From: Micrasema longulum
Lineage: Eukaryota > Arthropoda > Insecta > Trichoptera > Brachycentridae
Reading direction: 5' to 3'
Assembly: GCA_022494885.1 (NCBI GenBank)
Contig: JAGVSM010000496.1
Coordinates: 186,001-250,000 of the forward strand
DNA: 64,000 nt
The notes under the pieces are model-generated. The model was given only the letters and a program-made list of their open reading frames with translations. It did not search any database and had not been told where the DNA came from. The stretch's first letter is position 1. Each line of letters opens with the position of its first letter. Below are positions 34,930 through 47,059 of the stretch, one piece after another. The position numbers were made by a program, and so were the translations under genes.

Positions 34930-36787
34930 ATAAAATCGTTAATACAGTCCACTTTATGCGTAGGTTACAATAAGTTAAAACATAAAATATTTTAAAACAT
35001 TTTATGTTGAAATGTTTAATTTTGTTGATTTTTGTATTCTATAAAGGGCGGTACGCCGTAGATGATAAAGAAAATTTTTTTTTATGAAAATTTAATGTAC
35101 GTATCTGTAGTTATAACCTGTAATCAAACATATTTTGAAAAAATAAGTTTATGTACCTTTATTCTATTTTTCATAAAGAAACCTTTATTTTACTTTGTAA
35201 ATAAAATGGAAGATAAATGTTAACTTTCCAATAAGTACTTAAAGTCATTATTTTATCGATGCATCACAAATAAAATCGCAAATATCTTCGTTTATAACCC
35301 ACCAAGGCACACAAGTATGTACACATTGGAATTCATCTTTTAATAAAAATTATTAAAGCGGCTTCATCTTTATCCCGACTTGGTGAAAATATGCTAGCGG
35401 CTGCTATCGTCATTAGACTTTATAAATATGGTTGAAATTATAACCGAGATGCGATTAAAGTAAGCAAATTTCGTCTCGGCAATGGAAGAACACGAGAAAG
35501 GAACGCGGAGGAAAAAGCGACAGTCGTCACATGGTCGGCATATCACGGCAGGGGAAGGGGGAGGGGGAAGGCACGCGGGGAATGGGCCTCACTGAAAACT
35601 GATGAAAAAGTGCTATTACAGGGTTGCCACTTTTTTCGGTAAACATTTCCGAAAAAACCTAAATCACAAAGTTCATCAAGCGTCGCATAAGTAAACTTTA
35701 TTTGTAATACATACGAGTACATCAAAATGTTATGGGCATAGAGCACTGTACGACACATTGAATCCAGCGATTACAGCAAACGTCCTCCGAAAGGATTTGC
35801 TGGGATTTTTCTTGATTAAAGTCGAAAAATCGAGCTATGTATTCAACTACTCGTATAATGGCTGATTACGTACTTAATATATTGTATATAGAATAAATTA
35901 TGGAATAAAAAAAGAAGATATTTTATTTAACTAAAAAAAATCTTTTTTTCATTTCCTTATTATTTTAAATCTCCGTTTAAACGGTTAAATAAATACATTT
36001 AAATGTCAAGTCATGGTTAGTATAGTCAACTTGTGCTTTTGAATATTGATTTTAGATTAGTCTCCAATGTAATTTTTCAAGAAGTCGGGTATGTCATTTT
36101 ATTGTTAAAGTCCATTAGTAATTTTGACAGTCTGCATTTGTCCGTTTCATTTAATTTGGTAGTTTTGTTGTTGTCTGATATTAAATTTGTGTACGACAGC
36201 ATTTTTTGCTCACTGTTATTTTTTCGTCTTGTCTGTTTTCCAATTCAATTCGATGTCAAACTACCGTAGCTTTTTTGCTCTTTATTGCTTTTTTTTCAAA
36301 ATCTACCATTTCGTTTGATACTAAAACGTTGAAGCCAAGACATTTGATAATAGCATTAAAAATAATTTCATTATTTCTAAAATAATCCGTTTTTTTTCTA
36401 TTTTAAAATTTTATTGAGACATTCTTTAATTTTGAACAAGAGGTGTGTTTTATTTCTTTTATTCAAAAACCTTTATTACGGATCTCAGATTAACAGATTG
36501 TAAGTCACATATCAGCTTCATCTGATTGCAATATAATGTATTGTAACAGAGATAGCAAAATCATCATAAAACTAATTGCAAACTAATGTATATTATATTT
36601 ATTACACCTCTTTACCCTTTGATTCTAGATTTTATGAAATTGTAAATGATTTGATTTGTAACTTTACTTAAAATGAATTTTATCTTCTTTTTGTTTCCAA
36701 TCAATGTATTCGTGCCAATTAAATTAAAATAAAATTATTTAAGACGAGGTAGATATTGCTCGTGACAAAAAGTTAAAGGATATAAAA
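34930..36787. other. Unassigned DNA with a G-rich tract
   Basis: GC-elevated patch at 35440-35590 containing a G-rich run (35551-35587; G-tracts of 4, 5, 5, 4 and 3). The 36033-36269 frame has no recognisable content. No gene supported. Confidence 0.4.
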
Positions 36788-37423
36788 ATGCCCTTTGAGT
36801 GGTTTTTAACCATAACTAAAAGAAGTCTAGCGAATTCCACTTTGAAACCAACGTTTATTTGTTTCCACAAAAATAAAGGTTTGTTTTTTTCCATAAAAAC
36901 AAAGCGTTATTTAAACATATATTGTACAACCCTGCACGGGACCCCCTTGCAATGCACTGAACCAAGAACCCGTCCATCTTCATTCTTGCACAGCCTTGCT
37001 AACCCAAATAGGTTCAGCAGACGACACACAACGGCTACCGTTTATGAGGTAGCAGTAAAAACGAGATATCGCACAAATGGTACGTGGTACAGAGGACTTT
37101 ATCGAATTTATCCTCCCAATAATGCACGATCCATCGATATGATCCATAATTGCTTCAAATCGTGTGGTAACAACCCTGCTTGCAGACCATCGCCATTTTT
37201 GGTTTTCGAGGCAATAAAATTCATTAAGGTTTTTCATGATAGAATCATCATCTTCCGCCATATTCTGTTCCGAATAAGTGTGCTTTCAAATACACATAAA
37301 ATAAACGATCACTGCAACCAAACTCGTCTTACAGAAATAGTTTTAGAAATTGTTTCTATGGAGAATATTGTTTCTAACATTAATGATTTATGTGATTTTG
37401 TCGAAAAAACTAACTTTAACTAA
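36788..37423 (+). other. Unidentified 211-codon open frame
   Basis: The longest open frame outside the RTE. In DNA this AT-rich a 211-codon frame is unlikely by chance. A 93-codon frame on the opposite strand (36980-37261) starts MAEDDDSIMKNLNEF with A at -3 and G at +4, a good start context, so the minus strand may be the true coding strand. The GC rise is limited to about 36940-37260, where the frames overlap. I recognise no domain on either strand. Possibilities are a decayed transposon gene, a captured exon or a species-specific gene. Confidence 0.25.
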
Positions 37424-37429
37424 AAACCA

Positions 37430-40400
37430 AAGAAAGTTGATTTATTCTGCCCCCAATATATTACTCGTTTTATAATGAAACCTATGAATATTTGTTTAGA
37501 CTTTGTGAGTGATAGAGATTATTATTTCATAATCATAAGATTTCTTAAATTTACCTACAATAGCAAAAGTACCGATCTTATTGAAGAGTACACGTCTAAA
37601 GAGGGATCATTGCATTCTTTCGATTTTCGATATGTAAATGCCATTTTTTCCTCCTGAATAAGTTTAACAAAGTAGAATAATAAAAACTAAACAAAATTTA
37701 GATCTCGGTCTTATAAACGTCTGAACGAACTCTTTTTTGTCAGATTAATTTATTTATTTTTTTCAATGTAAAGTTTATTTGATGTTTTCTTTAATTGTAT
37801 GTAAATATATTTTGATTGACTCGAAAACTGATTTTATTAGATACACAAACCCAGGGTTCCACAAATAAGTAATGAATTGTAATTTTTGTTCTCCTGTACA
37901 TAAAGCTTTACAACTTTAAATATTTCAAACTTTGTATTAATTTTGGACCTTTAAATACCTTTGTAAATAGTAAAGCATAACCTAACTGTTCAATAAAAAG
38001 TTGTATCATATTCTATTATACACACTTTAAAAACTGAAAAAAAAAATGCGTTAACGTTTTTTTTTTAATTGATAAATCACTTCAATTCGAATTGTATCGT
38101 ATTAAGTATCAATTATGGTGATTGTCTCTTTCAAAACGATGCATTTAAAAATTGCGTTAATTTTGTTTTTTAAAAACTTCAGGATACTATTGAGATCCAT
38201 ATAATTCAATAGCAATTCGAAGAAAGGGGGTATTTTAGTTTACAAGAAAATGCCCTCGTGTTATTTCAGACATTTTTGCCATAATCGAGGTAGAAAAACC
38301 AGTGTATTTACCAAATATCAAGCTCATGTCAGGCAATGGAAAATACAATACCTACACAAAGCGGCATTCGAACAAAAAGTGACATCAGAGCCAACCAACG
38401 TCAAGACATCACAGTCTAGAATATTCCAAAAATACATGTTACGAGATGTGAGAATTGGGGGGAAAGGGTGCTTTTTGGGGGGATTCAAACATTTTTTTAG
38501 CTTGGCCACCAACACTTAGGACAGCGGTAACAGTGGCTTGTATACACGATGATCGCAGTATTAGCATCGTTATAGCGTCCGCTTGTATTATTCAACACCT
38601 CGGGGAAGGTGCAGAATACCATTCCAGACATTTAGAGACAAAAACTAAAACTTCATAATACCGCAGACCGCCTTGACGTTTAAGGTTAAAAGTGAATTTA
38701 TTTCTCAGATTTCGGGCAAATAAAAAAAACAACCTACTATTTTTTATTTTGTGCAACGTTCACACATTATTATAAAACTATTTATGAAAAAGAAGCTTGC
38801 AAGACTAGAGAAAAAACTCATTGCAGGTTGACATTTTTAAAAGCGGAGGATGAATGTGTAATACATATTTTTTAAATAAAATTGTTACGTTCCTTAATAA
38901 CATTGAATCTACAATTAACTTGTATTTTTTAATGTTGAACAAGCACCTGCTCGTTAATTCCAAAATTTTCTCACTCACTGTATTGTATTGTATTTATTTT
39001 AGATAGCTGTGCAATTAAAATTTGAACATCTAGTCATATAAATAATATAAATAAATTAACTAAACACATTTATAAAAATAATTTCAAAAACAAAACATTG
39101 TTTTAAAATCCAGACGCTTTTAGAGGTGGGGGAGCATGGGTAACAGTGGATCACGGGTCAAGTGGATAGTTTGCAATAGCTTCTTGAGTATTGCACGAGC
39201 ACAAAAACATTTTTGTTCAGTGACACTTTTTCATACCCATTTCTAGCACACTAGTTACTTTCACGACATGAGAGCTAGAAGACATGATGCGGTGCTTCGG
39301 TTAATACGTTAGAAAAAACTACTTTTTTACATGAATTTAAAAAATCATTTATTCATTTATTGACGGACTTATACAGTCCATTCCAATTTCGTTTTCATAT
39401 AAATGAGAAATTTGAAGGGTTCGATTTTTCCTTTCATTGATCAATGTTTAATATATAAGTGCAAAATTTGAGTTTGTTGGAATTGTAGCTTGCTATTTTT
39501 TTTATATTTTTAACGAAAACTATCATTGGGTTACGCTTGGATCGCTTTTATTTCATGCAAATAAAAAAGACAACAGAGTTATTTCAAGTTTTGTGGATTA
39601 CCAAAAGCAGGTCCAAGAAAGGGGGGAAGAGCATCAAGACGGAAAAGGAACTTCATTATTGCAACCGTTATTATCTTCAAAGCGTGGCAGATTTGAGAAT
39701 TTACATAAAACACAAATATTTTTTTTTTATACATTAAAACATTGTATCTTATTTTAAAAGCATGCTTTAGTGTATCCCAGATTGATACGTTGTAACCTTA
39801 CGGTTGACCCAAAAAAAGGCCACAGTGGTTCGATTACTTTAAACCAAAAAAAAATAGTACCTATCTAAATAAATAAGCCATAAAATGGCAAACCGAAACT
39901 ATTAATTTGAAGACTATGAATGTTTCTCTCGATTATATCAAAGAAGCCAAATAAAATAAATTATCATCAGAGATATCGAGGTAAAAAAAAGTGATTCGCT
40001 GTACCCCATACTACCCTATTTTAAAAATTTTTGGTTTTCTGTTTTCTGATATTAGAAACATTACTTCGCATTAATACAACAAAAAAAATATTACTTATGA
40101 TTAAACTATGAATTATATACAGATAGTCAAATATCTAAAGTAGTGACTGAAATTTCAAACAGATTTTTTTTTAATCCCGAGAAATAAATCCGGGTACTTG
40201 CGTAAAAACTCGTGAAAATGCCTTATGTGTCATGTCCCATGCGTCCGTTAAATGTATTTTAATAAAAATTGTTTCATAATCCCAGGTTAAATAAGTTTAA
40301 TAATCTAAATGTATTAAAACCACTTTAAAGAATTTAAATTTTCTCTGTTATTCAATTAATCTTTGAGAATATTTCAAAACGCTATTATTGCCTGTCTTCA

Positions 40401-41224
40401 TATAAATTAAAATAGGAGTATTCACGCTGTTGTTACATAAATAGAACTAATAAGTTCATTTATTTTTCTGTTCGGAGAATTACTGTAAGCTGGACACACG
40501 TTGGTTTGAAATGTATTTTTTTTTTAACATAAGGGATTTGGGACGGTGTAAGTACCAAAAATAACTAGTGTCGGTGGCCCGCTACTTTGTGTTTTAGGCC
40601 TTATGGGTATCATAAAGATTGCTACTTGAAAATCTTAAAAGAAAAAAACCATCGAGCAACAATCGTTCAGTAAGAATTGTGTACAAGTGATAAAAATAAC
40701 TATCGACCGTTGAAACAGAAAGATACCGCCGAATTCGTTAGTTATACATAGATAAAAACCTCCTAGGAACCATCCTCTTCAGTACCGAATCAATTTCAAA
40801 AACACATTCTGGGACCAATAACATGCCTCGAGTTGAATACCGCTTCTGTCTGAGGATCACTTTTCTAAACTATTCGGTAAAAAAAGGTGTTACGTTGAAT
40901 GTCACACTGCTTAGATATTTACCAACACAAAAGATGCAAAAAAACATGGAAATATAAACGGAATCCCTAAACAAACTTATTTATTAAACAAACCTATTTA
41001 TTATAAATATTTCGTTAAAATTTTTATTTATAATTTTTGTTGGTATAATAAAAAAAGACCAATGTCCTAAATTAAAATATTACCGCGGAGTAATTTTTCA
41101 GCCATTTTGTGGCGTTACAATGAATTGTTTGACGAGTTGAAATGAATATGAATAATAAATCCAAAAGCCCCTTTATATCCAAGCCAGAGATTTTTTTAAA
41201 TAAATAATATGTGGGTTCTTATAG
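37430..41224. other. Long unassigned AT-rich stretch
   Basis: Frames at 38250-38519 and 38455-38658 have no secure identity. A second G-rich run lies at 38457-38482. No repeat, RNA or gene is supported elsewhere in the stretch. Confidence 0.35.
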
Positions 41225-41345
41225 CTTAGGCCGATACTTCAATTTGAGGCCATGTTTTTTTTGGAAAAAGTTGTGGTTTAGCCAGGTTCGAACTTTGGGT
41301 CTTCGTATCTGGATTCTGTGACTACGCCGCGGGACCACAACATAT
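41225..41345 (-). repeat. tRNA-derived SINE, divergent
   Basis: The minus strand has GTTGTGGTCCCGCGGCGTAG and a box B-like AGTTCGAACCTGG spaced as in family 1, but the body differs. It may be a sister family. Confidence 0.5.
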
Positions 41346-41935
41346 ATGCTTTTTGTGTATAGATTCTCTTACACCTATTTATCAAATATAAATTAGATAT
41401 GCTGATTGTACGTTCAAACACTAGAAAATAAATAAACCTAATATTATGTGCATATTTTAGTTCCTATCTCAAATCAATTCATTAAAATAATATTTACAAT
41501 TTTGCTATAAACACTGAAGTGTCAATTAATTAAGTTAAAAATACGAGCGTCGGTTTTTTACAACCGCCTTTTATCTTTTTTTTTGCTTTAATAACAATTA
41601 TTAATTGCTCTCAGATCCTAAAGAAGGAAGTGTTAAAACACAAAAAAATATATCCATAATTAGCTGTTTTATTTATTCTTCGATTTTTTAGTAGTTTTTA
41701 AGCATTATATACCTAAGTATATATTTTTTAATGTTTCTTAGGAACACAGACCAAATTAATATTGTCGCATGAGGCATGAAATACTGAACTCCTCGGTGGT
41801 CAATTGAGGTTTTTTTTAAATAAAATTATCTTTACAAGTGTACAGAGACATAGTTTATTAGTGACACAACCAGGAACTACAAATGCCTTTGAACTTGCCT
41901 TGACTAGCTAGGAAATTCGTGTTGAGTTTTAAATA
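41346..41935. other. Unassigned AT-rich DNA
   Basis: No supported gene, RNA or repeat. Confidence 0.4.
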
Positions 41936-42032
41936 AACCATCACGCCGTTTTCCCGTAACGGCAGGCAGAGAGAGTAGAATATCATATCTCTACGTATTT
42001 GCATAGAGACACCTGCATTCATAGATCTTACG
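41936..42032 (-). mobile_element. RTE 3' tail, inverted fragment
   Basis: The plus strand reads AAACCATCACGCCGTTTTCC, then GGCAGGCAGAGAGAGTAG, the complement of the RTE 3' end. It lies 14 bases from a plus-oriented RTE fragment, head to head. Confidence 0.75.
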
Positions 42033-42045
42033 GGTGATACTTAGA

Positions 42046-42600
42046 GGGTGAATGCCGGGAACAAAGTAAACGATGCACTTAAATCAACCTTGGCAAATAA
42101 ATGTTTGTCTCAAGAGGCAAAATTTACTATTCACAGTATCCCGGTGCCAACCCTGATGTATGGAAGTAAAGAATGCTGCTGAAATGCGATCTCTCAGGCA
42201 AATGTGTGATAAAAACTATGTAAGATAGATGCACAAATGTCGAGATCCATACATTATGTAAGGCTGAGATAAGCGTTACTGATAAAACCAAGAAAGGAGC
42301 TCTGCATTGCTTTGGACATGTAGAGCGAATGGACAGCGAAAATGCGGCTAAAAAGATTTATGGTGCTAATGTTGATAAAGGCGGAAATAGAGGAAGACCG
42401 AGAAAAACATGACATGACCAAATACAACAAATATTTGAAGATGGACATTTCAAAAGTCAGAATAATTAGCTTGCATGCATGAAAAGATGTATGAACGTAG
42501 AGGAAACGAGATCTGTATGCAAAGACAGAGTGATATGGTGGTCTGTCATTTCTGCCTACCCTTACGGGGAAACGGCGTGATGGTCTGTTTGTTTAATTGT
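42046..42600 (+). mobile_element. RTE 3' fragment, decayed
   Basis: Aligns with 21039-21615 of the full element: GTGAATGCCGGGAACA, GGCAAATAAATG, GAAATGCGATCTCTCAGG, TTTGGACATGTAGAGCGAAT, ATAGAGGAAGACCGAGAAA and CTTACGGGGAAACGGCGTGA. Contains small deletions (near 42170) and stops (TGACATGACC at 42410), so it is dead. Ends in a (GTTT)n-like tail. Confidence 0.85.
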
Positions 42601-43335
42601 TTGTTTGTTTAATATGTTTATAAATCTTTAAGTTGACAGAAATACCGAATTTTCGTCCTACAAGCATTCGTAAATGGCATATTTATTCGGTAAAAATTTC
42701 CAAATAAAAGCGGTTGGGAAAATCCTCAATGATATATTCCGCTTCTCAGCCATTTTCTTGAATCTTCCATTTTCTGTCAATCACTCCCACTGGTATAACA
42801 TATATTACTGCTTTTGATAGACGGGGTAAAAAATCAAATTAAAAGGCGAACCCGTGACGGTTTATTTATTTGAAAATTCCCGTCAACTCTGACAGGATGT
42901 CACATGAAAAAACTGTCCATATAAATATATGGGAGTTGTGAGTGAAGGTGCGCTAGTATGGGGAATGCAAAACAGCCTCCCGCAACCAGAATACAAGCCA
43001 CTAACAGGGTGACCGTATATTTTTATTTAATACATTTCTACGTAAAAAAAATAAAAAACACGAACTATGTAAATTCATATAAATTAACATTAATATCAAA
43101 AATGGTAAATATTGAATACAACGGTTTTGTTGTTATGTAGGTAGATATTTCAAAATAGGTTTTATAAAATAATTTTTCCTTATATTATTATGAAAATTTA
43201 AAGGCAAATTTTGTTAGAACTGAAACTGACAGTGCGTTTATAGGTATTTAATTTGACAAAACAGTTCCTGAAAAACTATTTGTTTGTAAGCAAATATACC
43301 ATGAATTTCTAAAAATCAACTTAAAGGGTAAAAAT
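42601..43335. other. Unassigned DNA
   Basis: The frame 42958-43140 has no recognisable content. No repeat recognised. Confidence 0.35.
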
Positions 43336-43445
43336 CGGGTTGTGGTCCCGTCGCTTACGTCGTGGACTCGCGGATCAAAGGTCCGAGATTCGCACCCCGC
43401 TCTGCCTCAAGTTGATTCTCATTTTCTAAAAGTTAGTTAGTTAAA
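43336..43445 (+). repeat. tRNA-derived SINE (family 1)
   Basis: Full head: GGGTTGTGGTCCCGTCGCTT, ACTCGCGGATCAAAGGTCC, box B-like GAGATTCGCACCCC, then CTCAAGTTGATTCTCATTTT. The 3' end GTTGAAAATGGCC is not preserved. Confidence 0.65.
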
Positions 43446-43574
43446 TTTCTTTGGCAAAGTGGCTCCTCAAAGAGCCATAGGGCAACTGCATCGATCAACT
43501 GAAAATTTATTATTTTTTTAACATATAGATAGCATATGTTAAAATGTAAAACCACTTTTTTAAATCAATAAATT

Positions 43575-43666
43575 ATGTCAACTATTTTGGGAATCCAACC
43601 CGAGACGCCGTGCGTGGTAAGCAATCTCACTGATCATTTGACCACGAGGCGGATTCGCAATACATT
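43575..43666 (-). repeat. tRNA-like SINE head (fourth type)
   Basis: On the minus strand CCGCCTCGTGGTCAAATGAT carries a box A-like block and CGTCTCGGGTTGGATTCCC a box B-like block, about 50 bases apart. Single copy in the window; not a valid tRNA because arm pairing is incomplete. Confidence 0.45.
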
Positions 43667-43669
43667 TAT

Positions 43670-44655
43670 TTAGATAATTAACATGAGGTGTATTTTTAGG
43701 AATGTTAGAAAAATTGAAAAAAATACATTTTCACATCCAATGTTTTAGCTTTGGATGCTTAACACCTAAAAATGAAAAAGTATTATAATATTTTTTAAAT
43801 AAATCATTTTTTGTCTGGATATAGGCTTATCTAGTAACACCGGCTATTAAACCAAAACTGATAGAAAAGTACCGTTAACCTATTTATAAAATAAATTTAG
43901 ATAAAATAACTACTTTGATTATATAGTGCATGACGCTAAATGGTCGCCCTAACCTTTAGCACAGGACACCGTCACCCGTTAGACGAGCAAACTGCACATT
44001 TGTTGTCATTTCTCAGGGACTTGTGTCATTCTTTTTTTATTAAAATCCCCCCCTCCCTAATCTGGGTCTACCTTCGCCGGCCCTGCTTCGTGTTCCGCAG
44101 ATACAAGCTAGTGCAATGCCTCCCGCACGATATTATTATAATGTGGACTTGCGATGCTAAACATGCGTGTGAATGCACATAACGCCCGTTTACATAATGT
44201 CAACCCAAAATTTTCCCTTGGATCATGATAGGCAGCATTTCGCAATTTCCCAAATTTATTTGTTAAAGTAATTAAAATCAAATATTGTAATTTATAACTT
44301 AGTAGCTTTTACCTGTGGCTTTGCTCACGTGGTATAAGGGTGAAATTATTGAGCTAAAATTAGTTGTGTCGTTTATCAATAAGAATTTTCGCTAACCAAT
44401 AAGAATTCTCCCGTTGGAATAATGTATCTATACATGTATATATTTATTTATTTTTTAAACCAACACAGTCATAGTTATAAACAATGCATAAAGAATAACG
44501 AAAAATAACAAGACCAATTATGGGTTTCATATAGGAACAAAAATATTAAAAAAACAAAACGTACAGTTCGCTAGGGGTGAAAGGAAGTGGGATAGGAAAG
44601 GGGGAAGGAAGAGATGAAGAAGAAATAGTAAGTTAATACAAAACAATGAAAAAAA
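43670..44655. other. Unassigned DNA
   Basis: A GC-elevated patch at 43990-44190, with the open frame 43940-44182, has no recognisable protein content. (TTTA)n-like run at about 44440 may be a LINE tail. Confidence 0.3.
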
Positions 44656-44659
44656 ATAT

Positions 44660-44855
44660 TTAAATGCATATAAATGTACACATATAACATACATACATAT
44701 ACATACACACACACATCATATTTATACACATATGAATATACATATATACCTACATACATACACTTACATAGGTACATACACATACATGTATATAAAACAT
44801 GAACATGCATATATAATCACATACATACACACATGAACATACTCATACACTAATG
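44660..44855. repeat. Degenerate (ACATAC)n microsatellite
   Basis: About 190 bases of ACAT/ATAC/ACAC variants with no frame pressure. The minus-strand open frames across it are low-complexity artefacts rich in Tyr, Val and Cys. Confidence 0.85.
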
Positions 44856-44859
44856 CACG

Positions 44860-45397
44860 TACATTTTAAATGGATCAGAAGTCGCTTGGTCTTCCAACTA
44901 TCGCTATGAAAAAAATATAATGATCTGTTAATCTATGGTGATGTAGCGTCGTTATTCTGTTCACAAATCCTACAACAAAGCCACAACGAAAAAAAAACAA
45001 ACTAACCATAGAAAAAGCAAGTAAATTATAGAAATTTGAAGAATTGATTTTAAATATATTATTTTTTGACATCCCACCTTCCCGTCTACTCATTTTTAAA
45101 TAATGCTGCTCATTGTTACTATGGTTTATTACTTTTTAAATTTTCGGTATGAACAGTAAGAAGCCTATTTTACTTCTTATCTCTCCGGTTATCCCTGAGT
45201 AAAAAATCAAATCGATTGGTCGCTCGATGAGACGTGAAGGACACACAAATAAGAAAAAAAATCAAACTCTCGCATTTAGATATAATAATAGTGTAGATGA
45301 TGAAAATATACAAATAACCAAAACCCTGGACCAGTGTTATCGATTCGATGGCTACTCTCTTGTTAAAACCCTAAAAAGTGAAATCGAGTGGAGAAAC
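44860..45397. other. Unassigned AT-rich DNA
   Basis: No supported gene, RNA or repeat. Confidence 0.4.
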
Positions 45398-45595
45398 GTC
45401 CGCCTCGTAGTGTACTGGTTGGAGTGTTCGTACACCATGCTTCAGGTCCTGGGTTCAAATCCTGAGAGGGACAACACGAAATATTTATAATACAATAATT
45501 AAATACCTTCCTGACATTGATTGAGATGCACTGCATGCATTTTTCCGACACAGTGACCTTTACACCATCAGGCGCGGTTTGGGGTTAGGTAATGA
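45398..45595 (+). repeat. tRNA-derived SINE (family 2)
   Basis: Box A-like CTCGTAGTGTACTGGTTGG and box B GGGTTCAAATCCTGAG. The body has TGAGATGCACTGCATGC and ACCATCAGGCGCGG, and it ends AATGATGAC. Box B is well preserved. Confidence 0.7.
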
Positions 45596-45599
45596 TGAC

Positions 45600-46406
45600 T
45601 GAGTGTAGATACTATAATTGAATTTTTGCACAAAACTGAATTTTACTCTACACTATTTTATAAATTTAACTAGGTGGTATTCGTAGAAAAAAATCAACCA
45701 TTCATTTTTTTATACCTGCTGATGAACAAAAAATCTTTGTAATCTCTTGCCAAAGAGCAATAAAAGTTGCGAACAAAACAAGTCAAACAAATTTGTCAAA
45801 GATAATAATATACAATATTTCTTCACGAATGATTTATGTCAAGAATACATGAAATTTCATACCTTAGCCTCAAAGCATCCTGCTTTAGCGATACAACGCT
45901 GAAAGAAACTCACCCTATTCATGTGATTTCAAAAGGGGTTGTTTCTTGTTACTTGTAAGTTGTGAGCACACGCTCGTCCGCATATCTCACTTGAAAATTT
46001 TATGGGAGCATCGTATTTTTTAACCCCTTCGAACACGGCGCGCGAAAAAATATTTTTGTAACAAGATACTTTTTTAGATGCCTGTACAATAAATTTTAAT
46101 ATACCTCATGCTTTTAAGTAAACATTTAAATATGCATAAGTGTACACAAGTTTACATGAATTTATTTTTGATTAGATGGGTTAATTTTTTAATTTATTAA
46201 ACTTTTTTTACTAGCATATTTGTACATTGGCGGGCTTATTGCCAAGCATTTATTTTTTCAAACCAACCGATGCATTGTTTATATAAATTATAATTTTATT
46301 TTCAAAACATATGCGAAAAAATGTAAAATGTAAATGTTCCTACCTTTTAAATAAACCATAAAATTTTAAATGAGGAAATTCAATATGAAGTGTTAGGCTT
46401 AGATAT
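45600..46406. other. Unassigned AT-rich DNA
   Basis: No supported gene, RNA or repeat. Confidence 0.4.
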
Positions 46407-46655
46407 CGGCCTTGTGATGCCGTAGTGAGCGTGTTTGCCTCCCATACAAAAGGAATCGAGTTCGATTCCCAGCAGGGTTGACGTGAAATATTTATTTAAA
46501 AATGTGTTTCTTCACTAGAATATTTCTTAGATCTTGTACTGGCACCTGAAGCGTAAGAATGATCATCTTAACTTCATGTTAAAAAAATAATTTAAAAATT
46601 GATGTACTAATACAACGCCTTATGCACCATTAGGTGCGAAAACGATATGATGATG
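46407..46655 (+). repeat. tRNA-derived SINE (family 2)
   Basis: Head GATGCCGTAGTGAGCGTGTT, box B AGTTCGATTCCCAGCAGG, body GTACTGGCACCTGAAGCGTA, ACGCCTTATGCACCATTAGG, tail ATGATGATG. Same orientation as the next copy at 46793. Confidence 0.75.
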
Positions 46656-46724
46656 TGTTGTTAGTTTCGTTAGAATGTAGGTTAAAGCAAATAATTTTTA
46701 AGCATCCTTATGGTGATTATTCAC

Positions 46725-46775
46725 AAAAACAGCGCTATATAAATTAGCCTCATATTTTTATTATTATTATATTAC
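46725..46775 (+). mobile_element. LINE 3' tail with GCGCTA block
   Basis: ATTCACAAAAACAGCGCTAT, then AAATTAGCC and (TTA)n, as in 50485-50535 and 53702-53755. Lies between the two SINE copies. Confidence 0.45.
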
Positions 46776-46792
46776 GATCTATCATTAAATTG

Positions 46793-47056
46793 TTGGTATC
46801 GTGGTGCAGCGGTCAGCGTGTTTACCTACCATGCAAGAGGTCTTGGATTAGATTCTCGACATGGTTAACATATGAAATATTTATATCAAAAGGTGTTTTT
46901 ACACTAGAGTACTTTATAGTCCCTGGACTGGTACCTGAAGCGTAAGACTGATCAACTTACTCTCATGTAAAAAAAATGATCAAGATACACTGCGATTGGT
47001 GTACCAATGCAGTGCTCTATGCACCATTGGGTGCCGAAAGGGAATGATGATGATAA
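46793..47056 (+). repeat. tRNA-derived SINE (family 2), longest copy
   Basis: Head TCGTGGTGCAGCGGTCAGCG, box B-like GGATTAGATTCTCG, body GGACTGGTACCTGAAGCGTA, GTGCTCTATGCACCATTGGG and tail GAATGATGATGAT. At ~260 bases it is the reference for this family here. Confidence 0.75.
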
Positions 47057-47059
47057 TCT

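Noticed and set aside
38250..38519. THAP-like zinc finger (MPSCYFRHFC...)
   Set aside because: The start resembles a THAP N-terminus, but the cysteine spacing is wrong and the downstream C-x2-H pair is not found.
44527..44810. Minus-strand frames rich in Cys, Tyr and Val
   Set aside because: They translate a degenerate (ACATAC)n microsatellite.
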